64,000 bases of DNA. Origin: Thermococcus barophilus MP (GTDB lineage Archaea > Methanobacteriota_B > Thermococci > Thermococcales > Thermococcaceae). Both the position numbers and the translations under genes were made by a program. The stretch is from assembly GCF_000151105.2 (NCBI RefSeq), contig NC_014804.1:868001-932000 (forward strand), read 5' to 3'. The stretch's first letter is position 1. Each line of letters begins with the position of its first letter. Under the pieces are notes generated by a model. That model was not told the origin of the DNA, did not search any database, and saw nothing but the letters and a program-made list of their open reading frames with translations. Shown here in pieces: positions 44,271 to 53,762 of this stretch.

Positions 44271-45077
44271 ATGGGAGTGAGTGAGATATTCCAAAAGTAC
44301 TTTGTGAATCCGATAAAATACAACACTGGCTATAACGTCGTTAACACACTAACCTACGCGATCATTTTGGGAATAGCAGCCTTAGGAGTTTATAAAATCC
44401 TGAAACGGTTGGGGATAAAATACGACAATGCGTTTTTTAGAGCGTTAATCCCCTACATGATATTTGGAGCATTTACAAGGGCATTAACTGATGCTACCAT
44501 ATACCCGAGAACATATTTAACAGTGACCCCCGGAATATATGTGGTTACTTTTGCAATAACCTTCACCGCACTGCTTATTACACATAAGCTCTTTGAAGAC
44601 TGGAGGAGGGTATTTCTCTACTTCGGCTGGGCACTGGTAGGCTTTGATTTTGTCATGTTGCTGACGCATTTAGATAAAGTCCACTTCACCTGGATTGTGC
44701 TGAAGTACTTCATTCCAGCCCTGATAATAGCAGAGAGCGTTATCTATCTAATGACCAAGAAAATTGAGCTCGTCAGAGAAAACAGCTATCTCTTCTATGC
44801 CCACTTTTATGATGCAACTACTACTTTTGTTGGAATCCAGTTTATGGGCTATTGGGAGCAACACGTCCTCCCAAGATTTCTGATGAATCTAACTGGAACA
44901 GCAGCAGTTATGTATCTCCTAAAGTTTGTAACCCTGATGGTAGCATTATATCTCATGAAAGAACTGCAAGAGACCGAAAGTGACAAAGAGCTTATGGATT
45001 TCATCAAAACGGTGATTTTTATTCTTGGATTTGCCCCGGGAACGAGAAATCTACTAAGAATGCTCATGGGGGTTTGA
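44271..45077 (+). CDS. DUF63-family integral membrane protein
   Basis: 268 aa with 7 or so membrane helices. YFVNPIKYNTGYNVVNTLTYAII is near the start (trimmed), and FFRALIPYMIFGAFTRALTDA is the DUF63 hallmark; later ENSYLFYAHFYDATTTFVGI. Function unknown; conserved only in archaea. GGTGATTAA precedes the ATG. The inositol phosphatase gene starts 2 nt after its stop. Confidence 0.85.
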   Translation: MGVSEIFQKYFVNPIKYNTGYNVVNTLTYAIILGIAALGVYKILKRLGIKYDNAFFRALIPYMIFGAFTRALTDATIYPRTYLTVTPGIYVVTFAITFTALLITHKLFEDWRRVFLYFGWALVGFDFVMLLTHLDKVHFTWIVLKYFIPALIIAESVIYLMTKKIELVRENSYLFYAHFYDATTTFVGIQFMGYWEQHVLPRFLMNLTGTAAVMYLLKFVTLMVALYLMKELQETESDKELMDFIKTVIFILGFAPGTRNLLRMLMGV

Positions 45078-45079
45078 AA

Positions 45080-45835
45080 ATGTATGAATGGAACGAGATA
45101 GCCTTGAATATTGCAAAAGAAGTTGAGAAGGAAATACTCCCCTTTTTTGGTAAGCCAGAAGGCGGAAAAGTTATTGGAGTTAGCCCCAGCGGAGATAAGA
45201 CCAAGCTCATTGATAAGATTGCCGAGGATGTTGTTCTTAATGCCCTAAAACCCCTTGGTGTGAATATTGTTAGTGAAGAAGTAGGGAGTATTGACGTTGG
45301 AAGTGATTATACGGTTGTGGTTGATCCAGTTGATGGTTCGTTCAACTTCATCCACGGCATTCCAGTTTTCGGCTTCAGTTTTGCTGTGTTTAAAGGAAAC
45401 AAACCAGAGTATGCAATGCTCTACGAATTCATTACAAAGAGCGTTTATGAGGGAATTTCTGGAGAGGGGGCTTATCTCAATGGCAGACCCATCCATGTCA
45501 GAGAACTCAACGAGAAATCAATAGCGATAAGCTTTTACACGAGAGGTAGAGGAGTAGAGCTGATAAACAAAGTTAAGCGCATTAGGGTGCTTGGGGCTAT
45601 TGCAATAGAGCTTGCCTACTTGGCAAAAGGCTCTCTCGATGGGGTTTTAGACATTAGGGATTATGTAAGACCAACCGACATAGCAGCGAGTGCTTTGATA
45701 GCTAAAGAAGCTGGAGCAATAATAACTGATGACACCGGAAAAGAGCTGAAATTTGAATTAAGCGCCTCTGAGAAGCTGAACATCATAGCAGTTAACGATG
45801 AAAAGCTGCTCAAGCTGATACTGGAGAGTATTTAG
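45080..45835 (+). CDS. Inositol monophosphatase/fructose-1,6-bisphosphatase family
   Basis: 251 aa. VDPVDGSFNF near 83 is the metal-binding DPxDGSxN motif, with SEEVGSIDVG before it and DIRDYVRPTDIAASALIAKE for the last metal Asp. Archaeal members hydrolyse both inositol-1-phosphate and fructose-1,6-bisphosphate. Starts at ATG 45080 just after the DUF63 stop; GGGGG lies upstream. Last gene before tRNA-Met. Confidence 0.9.
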   Translation: MYEWNEIALNIAKEVEKEILPFFGKPEGGKVIGVSPSGDKTKLIDKIAEDVVLNALKPLGVNIVSEEVGSIDVGSDYTVVVDPVDGSFNFIHGIPVFGFSFAVFKGNKPEYAMLYEFITKSVYEGISGEGAYLNGRPIHVRELNEKSIAISFYTRGRGVELINKVKRIRVLGAIAIELAYLAKGSLDGVLDIRDYVRPTDIAASALIAKEAGAIITDDTGKELKFELSASEKLNIIAVNDEKLLKLILESI

Positions 45836-45847
45836 CACAACGAAAGA

Positions 45848-45855
45848 TTTAAAAA
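45848..45855 (+). promoter_or_regulatory. tRNA-Met TATA box
   Basis: TTTAAAAA, centred about 27 nt before a start of transcription near 45879, five bases before the tRNA 5' end. Confidence 0.55.
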
Positions 45856-45883
45856 TGCATCACAAGGAGGTATATGCGGGCGT

Positions 45884-45991
45884 GCCGGGGTAGCTTAGCC
45901 TGGTCAAAGCGCCCGGCTCATAGGGCGACTCCCCTTCGGGGGAGCCTGAGAAACCGGGAGATCCGGGGTTCGAAGCCCCGCCCCGGCACCA
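45884..45991 (+). tRNA. Elongator tRNA-Met(CAT) with a 30-nt intron, CCA encoded
   Basis: All arms fold: acceptor GCCGGGG/CCCCGGC (45884-45890 with 45981-45987), D stem GCTT/AAGC, anticodon stem CCCGG/CCGGG (45912-45916 with 45954-45958), T stem CGGGG/CCCCG. Anticodon CAT is at 45919-45921. About 30 extra bases (45923-45952) follow A37; they contain CTCCCC-TTCG-GGGGAG, a strong hairpin with a UUCG loop. The exact splice bases have a one-nt ambiguity because of flanking A's. An intron at 37/38 in tRNA-Met is known in Thermococcales. A88-CCA is encoded. Confidence 0.93.
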
Positions 45992-46310
45992 TAACAAACT
46001 TTTGCCAAGCAATGTTGAGCAAAGCTCCAACACACTGGGAACTTTGTTCTCCGCTGAAGTTTGATCAAAGTTTACTGTCCTCTTCTAAGATGCTTCCCTT
46101 CAAGTGAATTCCGCTTTATTGTGGGCTTTTCAGTGTTTCACTAAAAAGCGTCCTACGAACGCGAGAAGGAGAGAAACCTACTTGAAAGCCTTGATTTTTG
46201 AAGAATCCAACTCTTTCAAACTATCCGTTCCTTGACTAATACACTTGTCACCCCCTAATATTTCCTACTCCATACACAAACGATAAATAAGGTAATGAGA
46301 AATTTTAACT
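45992..46310. other. Intergenic region between tRNA-Met and the MNT/HEPN pair
   Basis: 319 nt without an ORF that I trust. It has a T4 run right after the tRNA (46000-46003) and the motif GTTTGATCAAA at 46066-46076, shared with the gap after hef. A TATA-like GATAAATA near 46282 puts a start near 46311, so the next gene is probably leaderless. Confidence 0.3.
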
Positions 46311-46616
46311 ATGCTTGAGGAAGTCAAACGAATAATTCTTGAAGAGAGCTCAAAACTTGGTATCACAGTTGAGAATGTTATATTATTTGGCTCAAGGGCG
46401 AGAGGGAATTATCGCAAAGATAGCGATTGGGACATTCTGATAATTGTTAAGGAGCCGCTTAGTAGGACAGAATATAGGGAGTTATGGAGAAGAATTTATG
46501 AAAAAGTTGAACTTCCAGCTGATATTCTCATTGTATCCAAAAAAGATTTTGAAAAGCTTAAAGGGTTAAAGGGATATGTGTATTATTACGCCTCTAAAGA
46601 GGGGGTAAAAATATGA
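46311..46616 (+). CDS. MNT-domain minimal nucleotidyltransferase (antitoxin-type)
   Basis: 101 aa. GSRARGNYRKDSDWDILII is the GSx10DxD active site, with a later PADILIV third acidic position. In HEPN/MNT pairs the MNT protein acts as antitoxin, in some cases by AMPylating the toxin. Overlaps the HEPN gene by 4 nt. Leaderless by promoter spacing. Confidence 0.88.
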   Translation: MLEEVKRIILEESSKLGITVENVILFGSRARGNYRKDSDWDILIIVKEPLSRTEYRELWRRIYEKVELPADILIVSKKDFEKLKGLKGYVYYYASKEGVKI

Positions 46617-46993
46617 AAACTGATGTAAAAGATTGGATCAGAAAAGCAGATGAAGATTTAAAGGCCTCTGAAATTTTACTTGAGCAGAATTTATATGCTC
46701 TCTCCTGCTTTCATGCTCAGCAGGCAGTTGAGAAGTATCTCAAAGCTTTTCTGCTTGAACATGATAGGGAAATCTCCAAGACTCATAACATAAAATTTCT
46801 GCTTAATCAGTGTTGTGAAATAGATAAGTCTTTCAGAGAGCTGTTCAAGTCTGGAGTTCACTATCTGACAGAATACGCCGTTGAGGTGAGATATCCTGGG
46901 ATATATGAACCAGACAGAGAGGAAGCAAAAGATGCACTGAGACTTGCAAAAGTTGTCAAAGAGTTTGTTCTAAGGAAGCTGATGGAGGAGTGA
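46613..46993 (+). CDS. HEPN-domain protein (toxin-type partner of MNT)
   Basis: 126 aa, all helical. IRKADEDLKASEILLEQNLYA and FHAQQAVEKYLKAFLL are typical of the HEPN family linked to MNT nucleotidyltransferases. The Rx4-6H RNase motif is not obvious here (RYPGIYEP near the end), so it may be an inactive or differently acting HEPN. Start ATG overlaps the MNT stop. Confidence 0.85.
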   Translation: MKTDVKDWIRKADEDLKASEILLEQNLYALSCFHAQQAVEKYLKAFLLEHDREISKTHNIKFLLNQCCEIDKSFRELFKSGVHYLTEYAVEVRYPGIYEPDREEAKDALRLAKVVKEFVLRKLMEE

Positions 46994-46996
46994 GTT

Positions 46997-47926
46997 ATGA
47001 AGTTCATATTCGGGGGGAAGAAGAAAGAGGAGAAAAAGAGTAGCATAGACCCAGAACTCAGAAGAATTGTCGGGCGTATCATGTCGTCACACGGAGAAGG
47101 CCTCTACCAGCTTCTGGTGAGGGCATCACCGGACGGGGACGTGGAAAAGATAAAGAAAATGCTCGCGCATAACGAGGCATACAACGCACCCGAAGTTACA
47201 ACAAAATCCAAGTACAGGAAAATGTATGTAGAAACGAAGGACCTTCAGCACAAAATCGCCGCCGCACATTACCCGATACTCCACACATTCCTGGCGCTGG
47301 CGTATCATACCGGAAGCCACAGCCCACTGACAGCGAGCGTTGTAGGAGATATCTTAACTGCCGCCTATCAAACAAAGGCGGATTATTCTGAACTGAAGAA
47401 AAGAAAAGAAACACTCGCAAGAGCTATAGCAAAGAGGGCGAAGGAACGTGGCATAACAACAGATGAGGATAAGACGGCAAAGGTGGTGGAGACTGCGTTA
47501 GATAAAGCATTCAAGATTATAGACAAAATTGCCCCCGATCATAAAAAGGAGAACCTTGCGATCCTCACAAGGGCAATAAGTGCCAGTACCGACGACCCAT
47601 TCGTTGTTCTCCGAAACGCAGGCATCGACATCGAACCGGAGCTCGAGGAGTTTAGACAGTTCCTGGCGGAGATCAGCGGGAAGAAGATAGAAGAGAAGCC
47701 GAAACTTCAAATCATCCCTCCGGAAGTTCTTGCAATAGTCAAAGGGCTTAAGTTTGCGGACTATTCTGACAGCGCCTTAAAGAGAGCTGAAGAAGAACTT
47801 CTGAGCAAAATTGACAGCCTTCTTGACAGCTATCCGAAAACCGCCCGACTCATAGGACACTACGCCGCACTCCTGAGGTTAATCCAGCGAAAAGATTTCG
47901 AAAAGCTTGAGGAACTTTTTGAGTAA
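46997..47926 (+). CDS. Orphan protein of unusual composition
   Basis: 309 aa, cytosolic, helical, with a Lys-rich beginning (MKFIFGGKKKEEKKSS) and no family that I recognise. Its codons are visibly richer in G and C (many GCG, CCG, ATC, CTC) than those of the flanking genes, pointing to a different origin. GGAGGAGTGAG just before the ATG overlaps the HEPN stop region (3-nt gap), so it may be read with the MNT/HEPN pair. Function unknown. Confidence 0.6.
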   Translation: MKFIFGGKKKEEKKSSIDPELRRIVGRIMSSHGEGLYQLLVRASPDGDVEKIKKMLAHNEAYNAPEVTTKSKYRKMYVETKDLQHKIAAAHYPILHTFLALAYHTGSHSPLTASVVGDILTAAYQTKADYSELKKRKETLARAIAKRAKERGITTDEDKTAKVVETALDKAFKIIDKIAPDHKKENLAILTRAISASTDDPFVVLRNAGIDIEPELEEFRQFLAEISGKKIEEKPKLQIIPPEVLAIVKGLKFADYSDSALKRAEEELLSKIDSLLDSYPKTARLIGHYAALLRLIQRKDFEKLEELFE

Positions 47927-47957
47927 CACTTTTTAACTCTTTCTTTAATCTTAACCC

Positions 47958-48449
47958 ATGCTTCTAACGAACCATGCAAAGCAGCGAATTATCAAAAGGC
48001 TGTCGAAGAGGAGGAAGCTTGAGAGGGTTTATTCTGCACTTTTGGATTTCCTCAAAAATGCAGAAAGGATTGAGGTTAATGAAAAAATCATCATCTTCAC
48101 CGATAAAAGGAAATCCCTTGTATGTACAAAGCTTGATGCCGAGTTCTTGGGTTTTAATGAAATTATGAAGAAAGTTGGGGACATCAACGAGACCTATGAG
48201 TGCGTTTTCTGGGGAGAAGAGAAGTTTGCAAAAGTCACAATTCCTAAGAAGTTCTTGGAGCACATTCCCGAGGGCAAATACTACTTCTACATCAACAAGG
48301 AAAAGAAAGCCCTCTACATTGGAGATGAGCCTCCGCTGTTGGCAATAACTCTCAGACCAGCAAAAAGAAAGGAGAGAATTCCGGAAAGCGAAACCAATCA
48401 TCAAGCTTCCACTGGAACAACATATATGTCTCCAAACGGCTCCTCCTGA
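47958..48449 (+). CDS. Hypothetical protein (possible RelE/DUF4258-like fold)
   Basis: 163 aa starting MLLTNHAKQRIIKRLSKRRK. The N-terminal HAxxRIxxR pattern is seen in DUF4258/RelE-like small proteins, but the rest (YECVFWGEEKFAKVTIPKKF) is not something I can place. Its 3' end overlaps the 3' end of scpA by 49 nt on the opposite strand, unusually long for this window. Confidence 0.5.
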   Translation: MLLTNHAKQRIIKRLSKRRKLERVYSALLDFLKNAERIEVNEKIIIFTDKRKSLVCTKLDAEFLGFNEIMKKVGDINETYECVFWGEEKFAKVTIPKKFLEHIPEGKYYFYINKEKKALYIGDEPPLLAITLRPAKRKERIPESETNHQASTGTTYMSPNGSS

Positions 48450-49057
48450 ATAAGCTCAACCTTCCCCATGTTTGCTAAAAACAGCAGATAGAGGAAAGTC
48501 CTTGCAACTATCTTTGGACTTGGATCAAACACAAGCTCCCAGAAGCTTATCTTCTCCTTCGTTTCCTCATAGAGCCTCTTAACAATCGCGTACAGTCTAT
48601 TCACGTGCTTTTCGATGTCAACTCTGAAGTCATCAACAACAAAGATTTCCTCTTCAATCTCTACCTTCTTCTTTACCTTCGGCTTCCTCTTCTCTACATC
48701 TTCGAGAGCGTCCATGAGAGCCTCTATGAGATCATCTAAGGTATAGTAGCGCTCGACTCTTCTAAGGGGCGGCACATAAGGCTCAACATCAACCCTTATG
48801 CGCTCCTCCTTCTTCTCTTCCTCCTTCTCCTCATCCGCATAAAGTAAAGCCTCTGTCTTCATTCTCAAAAGGATTGACGCTGCAAGGATAGCTCTCGCTG
48901 AAAGCCTCAGGTCGAGTTCTTTCATCTCCCTTAAGCGCTCAATGTATTTTTCTGTCAGATCAACTATGTCAATATTCCAAGGATCCACTTTGCCCATTGT
49001 GACAAGCTGTAAAAGAATATCAACGGGAGTTATCTCCTCTTCATATCTGCGCTCCAT
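48401..49057 (-). CDS. scpA: Segregation and condensation protein A
   Basis: 218 aa kleisin that bridges the SMC heads. ITPVDILLQLVTMGKVDPWNIDI near the start is the ScpA signature (trimmed), with LRLSARAILAASILLRMK following, an acidic middle, and a C-terminal winged helix (FDPSPKIVARTFLYLLFLAN). ATG 49057 follows GGGTGACC and overlaps the hepT end by 17 nt. In related genomes it normally stands directly after smc; here a toxin-antitoxin pair lies between. Confidence 0.92.
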   Translation of the reverse strand: MERRYEEEITPVDILLQLVTMGKVDPWNIDIVDLTEKYIERLREMKELDLRLSARAILAASILLRMKTEALLYADEEKEEEKKEERIRVDVEPYVPPLRRVERYYTLDDLIEALMDALEDVEKRKPKVKKKVEIEEEIFVVDDFRVDIEKHVNRLYAIVKRLYEETKEKISFWELVFDPSPKIVARTFLYLLFLANMGKVELIQEEPFGDIYVVPVEA

Positions 49058-49406
49058 TTTGGTCACCCTTGAGTTCGGATAATATTTCAATTAGCCTCTT
49101 TTTAATCTCTGGAATCCTTACGGTAACAGTTCTCCAGACAAGTTCATAATCAACACCAAAGTAGAAGTGAATCAATTTGTCTCTCATACCAGCCATCTGC
49201 TTCCATGGAACATCATCATATCTTTCCCTGATATGTGGTGAAATGTGTTTGGCAGCCTCTCCAATTATTTCAAGCTTCCTTAAAACTGCGCTCACAGTTT
49301 TATCATCTGCTACAAAGTCCTCAAAACTCATACCCTCAATGAACCGTTCAATGCTTTCCATTGCTTCAATTATATCCCTGAGGTATAGAGTGTAATCCCT
49401 CTTCAT
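49041..49406 (-). CDS. hepT: HepT-like HEPN toxin (DUF86)
   Basis: 121 aa. YLRDIIEAMESIERFIEGMS and the RNase motif RDKLIHFYFGV (Rx4HxY-like) are present, as in DUF86/HepT. Paired with the MntA-type antitoxin (49403). ATG overlaps the antitoxin stop by 4 nt and its own 3' end overlaps scpA by 17 nt. HepT toxins cut mRNA or tRNA and are silenced by MntA through AMPylation in the studied cases. Confidence 0.88.
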   Translation of the reverse strand: MKRDYTLYLRDIIEAMESIERFIEGMSFEDFVADDKTVSAVLRKLEIIGEAAKHISPHIRERYDDVPWKQMAGMRDKLIHFYFGVDYELVWRTVTVRIPEIKKRLIEILSELKGDQNGAQI

Positions 49407-49693
49407 ACCTCAATAGCCTCCCTAAATACGGATTGTCTCAGCTCTTTTCTAAGAGCATTTTTTGGCACAACATCAACTTTTATTCCCAATTTCTCCGTCA
49501 GAAATTCCTCCAGAGCTATGAGGTCAAATAGATCAGCATCTTCTGAGAATTCAACGAGAACATCCACATCGCTGGTCTCCCTTTGTTCTCCCCTAACATA
49601 GGAGCCAAAGACTGCTAAACTCTTGACCTTGTATTTACTTTTCAGTTCGGGTTTGAGCTCTTCAAGAACTTTTAATATACCTTCAAGCTTCAT
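49403..49693 (-). CDS. mntA: MntA-type nucleotidyltransferase antitoxin
   Basis: 96 aa. FGSYVRGEQRETSDVDVLVEF is the GSx10DxD site (quoted without its last residues in family terms), with a third Asp in KVDVVPKN. Partner of hepT. ATG 49693 follows AGGTGACC, 12 nt after the smc stop: the pair is translated from the smc transcript unless it has an internal promoter. Confidence 0.9.
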   Translation of the reverse strand: MKLEGILKVLEELKPELKSKYKVKSLAVFGSYVRGEQRETSDVDVLVEFSEDADLFDLIALEEFLTEKLGIKVDVVPKNALRKELRQSVFREAIEV

Positions 49694-49705
49694 TTTGGTC
49701 ACCTA

Positions 49706-52700
49706 TTAAAGCCCTAAAGCATTTCTCTGCCTTGCCTTCTCAAGATACTCCATTGCCTTCTCCAAGCTCAAGCTGACGACCCTTGAAATTCCATCTCTCA
49801 TCGAAACACCGATTATCTTTTCAGCATTTGCCATCATAACATCTCTGAGAGTTATAACTATAAACTGGCTGTGCTGGGATGCCTCTTTTATCAGATCGGC
49901 AACTCTCTTGACATTTGCGTCATCAAGGTGTGCATCAATCTCGTCGAAGAGGTAGAACGGAGCTGGCTTATATCTCTGGATTGCAAAGACGAATGCCAAA
50001 GCCGTCAAAGCTTTCTCTCCACCGCTCATTGCTTCGATTCTCTTTACCTCCTTTCCAGCAGCTTTGCTTCAATTTCAGACCTCCACTGAATGGATCATCT
50101 GGATTTTCAAGGATTAATCTTGCAGAACCTCCTGGAGAAAGCTTGGCAAACAGCTCCGAGAAGTTCCTGGCTATTGCATTAAGCGTCGTCATGAAGACAT
50201 TCTTCTTCTGGGCTTCAATCTCATCTATGAACTCTAATATGCTCTCCTTCTCTGCCTCAAGTCTTTCTCTCTTTGACTTAAGCTCCATGTATCTTCTTTC
50301 GACAATCTCAAAGTCTTCGATGGCTTTCATGTTAACTGGCTCAAGCTCCTTGATTTCCTCTTCCATCTGTTCGATCTCTTCCCTCAGCTTTTCAAGGTCA
50401 AGCGGGATTTCCTTTACGAGCTTTGTATCATGGTGCTTAAGCTCTCTATTCTTCTCTTGGAGCTGGGTATTGTATTGGGCAATCTTAATCTTAAGCGTAT
50501 TTGCCTCAATCCTAAGCTCCTGCAGTCTGTTATTGAGCTTGTCTTTCTCTTCTCTGAGCTGGATTATCTCCTTTTTCAACTCCTCTCTCTTATCCCTCAA
50601 TGCTTTAAGTTCCTCTCTGACTGCACTCTCTTGCTCTTCTAACTTCTTCAGCTCTTCTTGAAGCTTTGCTATATCCTCTTCGTTCTTCGCTATGCTCTGC
50701 TTGAATGCATTAATCCTGTTCACAAGCCCTTCAATTTCTTCCTCAAGATCCGCCTTTCTTGGAAGTAATTCTTCGTTAATTCTCACATCAAGGCTTTCGA
50801 GCTTTGATTCAACTTTGCTCAACTCTTCTCTGAGCTTGCTTATTTCATGTTCAACTTCCCTAATCTTTTGGTTAAGCTCTCTCGCCTCTGGATTATCTAA
50901 AGCTTTCTTTAACTTGTCTTTTTTCTTCTCCAAGCGCTCAATTTTTCCTTTGAGCTTTGCGAGCTCGCCTTTTGTATCATAGATTTTCTTTTCAAGAGCT
51001 TTAATCAGCTCTTCGCTCTCTTTAATCTCTTCACTTAGAAGTTTGTCTTCTTTCAGTAATCTGTCCATTTCCGTTTGGAGAACATCTAAATCCTTGCTGA
51101 CGTTGCTCTTTTTCATCCTGAGCTCAAACAGCTCTCTTTCAAGCCCTCTGTACTCAACCTTTAGTGCATTAATTTCAGACTCAAGTTTCTCTTTTTCCCT
51201 TTCAAGAGCTTCTACCTTCTTTTTTAACTCTTCAGTGTTTACAGCCAACCTTGCCCTGGGCTTGTAGTAACCGCCAACTATGGCACCGCTCCTCTCAAGG
51301 AGCTCTCCACCAAGTGTCACCATCCTAACTTTTCCTATTCCCACACCCCTTGCTTCGTCCATATCATTGACTATCAGAGTATCACCAAGGGCAAAAGCAA
51401 CTGCATTACGGAACTTGGGATCGTACTCCACAACATCCATCGCTGGAATTCCAAGAGGAGCTTCCTTAAGGGAACGGGGCTTTATCTTGTTTAAAGGCAA
51501 GAAGGTCAATCTTCCAAGTCTATTCTCTTTTAGGAACTTGATTGCTTTCTCAGCTACCCTATCATCTTCAACAATGACATTGTCTGCATGAGAACCAAGG
51601 GCGACATCAATGGCAACAAAATAATTATCATCTTTGATCCTGATTAATTCAGCCAAAGATCCGTAAACTCCTGGGATATTTGCTTTCTTCAGTGCTTCAA
51701 GTGCTCTATTTTTGCTGACTTCCTTTTGAGCCTCCGCTCTAATTAACTCTTGCTTAACTTTCTCCAGCTCTGGAATGGATTTTTGGAGTTTCTGCTGTTT
51801 TTCTTCAAGTTCCTTTTCGACTTTTCTGAGTTGTGATTCTCTCTTTTGCATCTTGCCTTCTATTTCACCAAGCTCAGCTTTTTTCTCATCAATCCTTGTC
51901 TTAAGATCTGCTATTTTGTTTTTCAGGGTCAATCTCTTTGCATTATTTTGAACAATTTTGCTTTTCAGCCTCTCTATTTCCTCCTCAAACTTCTTTATGT
52001 CACTTTCCTTCATGTAAAAGTCGCGCTTTGCATTTTCAAGCTCTTCTGTAACCTTATCAAACTCCTGCTTTGCTATAGTGAAGTTCTTGTCGATTTCTCC
52101 GAGTTTTACAATTAATTCATTTCTTTCTTTCTCTTTCTCTTCTATCTCCTTAAGCAACTTTTCCTTTCTCTTGCTCCATCTCTGTATTGCAGACTTGCTC
52201 TTTTCGATTTCTTCTGAAATCTTCTTGAGTTCCTCTTTACTTTTAATGAGTCTTCTCTGGCTTTCTTCAATTTCCTTCTTGGCAAGCTCAATATTTTTCT
52301 TAGCCATTTCTATCTTTGATTTTACATCACTTATTTTTCTTGTAAGCTCTAAGATGCCGTCTTCACTCTTCTCCTCCAGCTCTCTTTCTATTTTAGCCAG
52401 CAGGTTCTCTTTTTCAAGTATCCCCTTTACAATTTCCTTTAATTTATCCTCAACCTCTTTAGCTTCCTTCTCTATCTGTTTGTCTCTTTCTTCACTTTCC
52501 TTAATGAGCTTTTCAAGCCTTTTGATTTCCCCTACAAGGAGGGTAACTTTGGCCTTTTCTAACTTCTCTTTCAAGTCCAAGTACCGTAGTGCATCGTTTC
52601 TTTCTTTCTCCAGCTTGTCCAATTGCTTTTTCACTTCGTGTATAAGCAAATCTACCCTTGCAAGATTTTCTTCAGCCTGTTTAAGTTCTTCCATGGCTTT

Positions 52701-53231
52701 CTTTTTCTTTGCGTCATATTCTGCAATTCCAGAAATCTCGTCAATTATCATTCTCCTCTCTACAGGACTCATCTTGATGAACTTTGTGATGTCACCCTGA
52801 AGAACTAAGTTATAGCCTTCTGGAGAGATCATTGCGGCACTCAGAATGTCAAGAATGTCGCTTCTGCTTGTCCTTTTGCCGTTAAGCCAGTATGTGCTCC
52901 TCCCATCAGGGTACACTCTCCTCTTTATAACAACTTCATCCTCATCCACTGGGAAACCCCTGTCTTCATTGTTAAAGTAAATCGTCACTTCAGCATATTT
53001 GGCAGGAGGCTCCTTTTTTGTTCCTGCAAAGATCAGGTCGCTTATTCTTGTAGCACGCATCGCTTTAGCGGAAAGTCCTCCAAGAACAAAGAGAATAGCA
53101 TCACCGATATTGCTTTTACCACTGCCATTGGCACCCACGATTGCTGTAAATCCTTTAGAAAAGGGCACAACAACTTTCCTGCTGCCATATGATTTGAATC
53201 CTTTCATCTCGAGTTTCTCAATATATGGCAT
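49706..53231 (-). CDS. smc: Chromosome segregation ATPase SMC (frameshifted near the 3' end)
   Basis: N-terminal head with GANGSGKSNIGDAI (Walker A near residue 30), long coiled coils, hinge around residues 510-630 (YGSLAELIRI, ERSGAIVGGYYKPRARLAV), and a C-terminal head that carries MSGGEKALTALAF and LFDEIDAHLDD. The frame that starts at 53231 runs into a stop at 49968, while the head continues in another frame to 49706. The break lies at about 50055-50080, where LEIEAKPAGK-like sequence is expected. Either one base too many or two missing bases explain it. Essential gene, so a sequencing error is likely. Confidence 0.9.
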
Positions 53232-53306
53232 CTTATACACCTAAGGGGAAAGATTGGATATGAGGTTATATATAAGTTACTGAGATGCAAGAAAAATCAA
53301 AAAGCA

Positions 53307-53762
53307 CTATCCTTCCACGATGCGTTTAAGAAGAGCAACGGTTTTATCATCAAGCCCCTCACTAATACTAACAATAAATCCTGAGTTATTCAAAAGTGCT
53401 ATGTCTCTAAGCTTCCCTGTAAATCTTAACGTTGCTTCAAGACCTTGCTCCATCATCAGATATTCAAACGCGTCCAAGACTATTATTGGTGATTCTTTCT
53501 TTATTATTTCCCAAACTTTTTGTTCAATAACATATAGATCTGTGGGAGAAACAGCGTTGGGATGGTCTATCTTGCTTATCCAGATATAAAAAGTTGCATT
53601 GTCATTTACAGTTGGAGGTGTCCTGGTAATCAAAATCTTCTTTTTATGAGAAAATTTCTTTAAGAGATTCCGCATTTTGGAATAGTGAACAACTTGGAAA
53701 GGAAGCTCTTCCCCCTCAAACTTTACGTTAGCAGACATCATATCTTTAAGCATTTTAAACAT
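53307..53762 (-). CDS. DUF835-family protein
   Basis: 151 aa. Pattern of DUF835: ILITRTPP, FYIWISKID, a central IIVLDAFEYLMMEQGLEATL and LRDIALLNNSGFIVSIS. The domain is archaeal, often fused to membrane or PAS modules, and looks like a signalling ATPase relative without a P-loop. ATG 53762 follows GGATGAG. 76 nt upstream of smc on the same strand. Confidence 0.8.
   Translation of the reverse strand: MFKMLKDMMSANVKFEGEELPFQVVHYSKMRNLLKKFSHKKKILITRTPPTVNDNATFYIWISKIDHPNAVSPTDLYVIEQKVWEIIKKESPIIVLDAFEYLMMEQGLEATLRFTGKLRDIALLNNSGFIVSISEGLDDKTVALLKRIVEG

Noticed and set aside
49968-50090. Programmed frameshift in smc
   Set aside because: No slippery heptamer with a downstream structure that I can see; homopolymer indels explain it more simply.
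50692-53244. Long plus-strand ORFs antisense to smc (for example 52078-52800)
   Set aside because: Ser/Phe/Leu-rich shadows of the Lys/Glu-rich coiled-coil frame; no ribosome binding site and no family.
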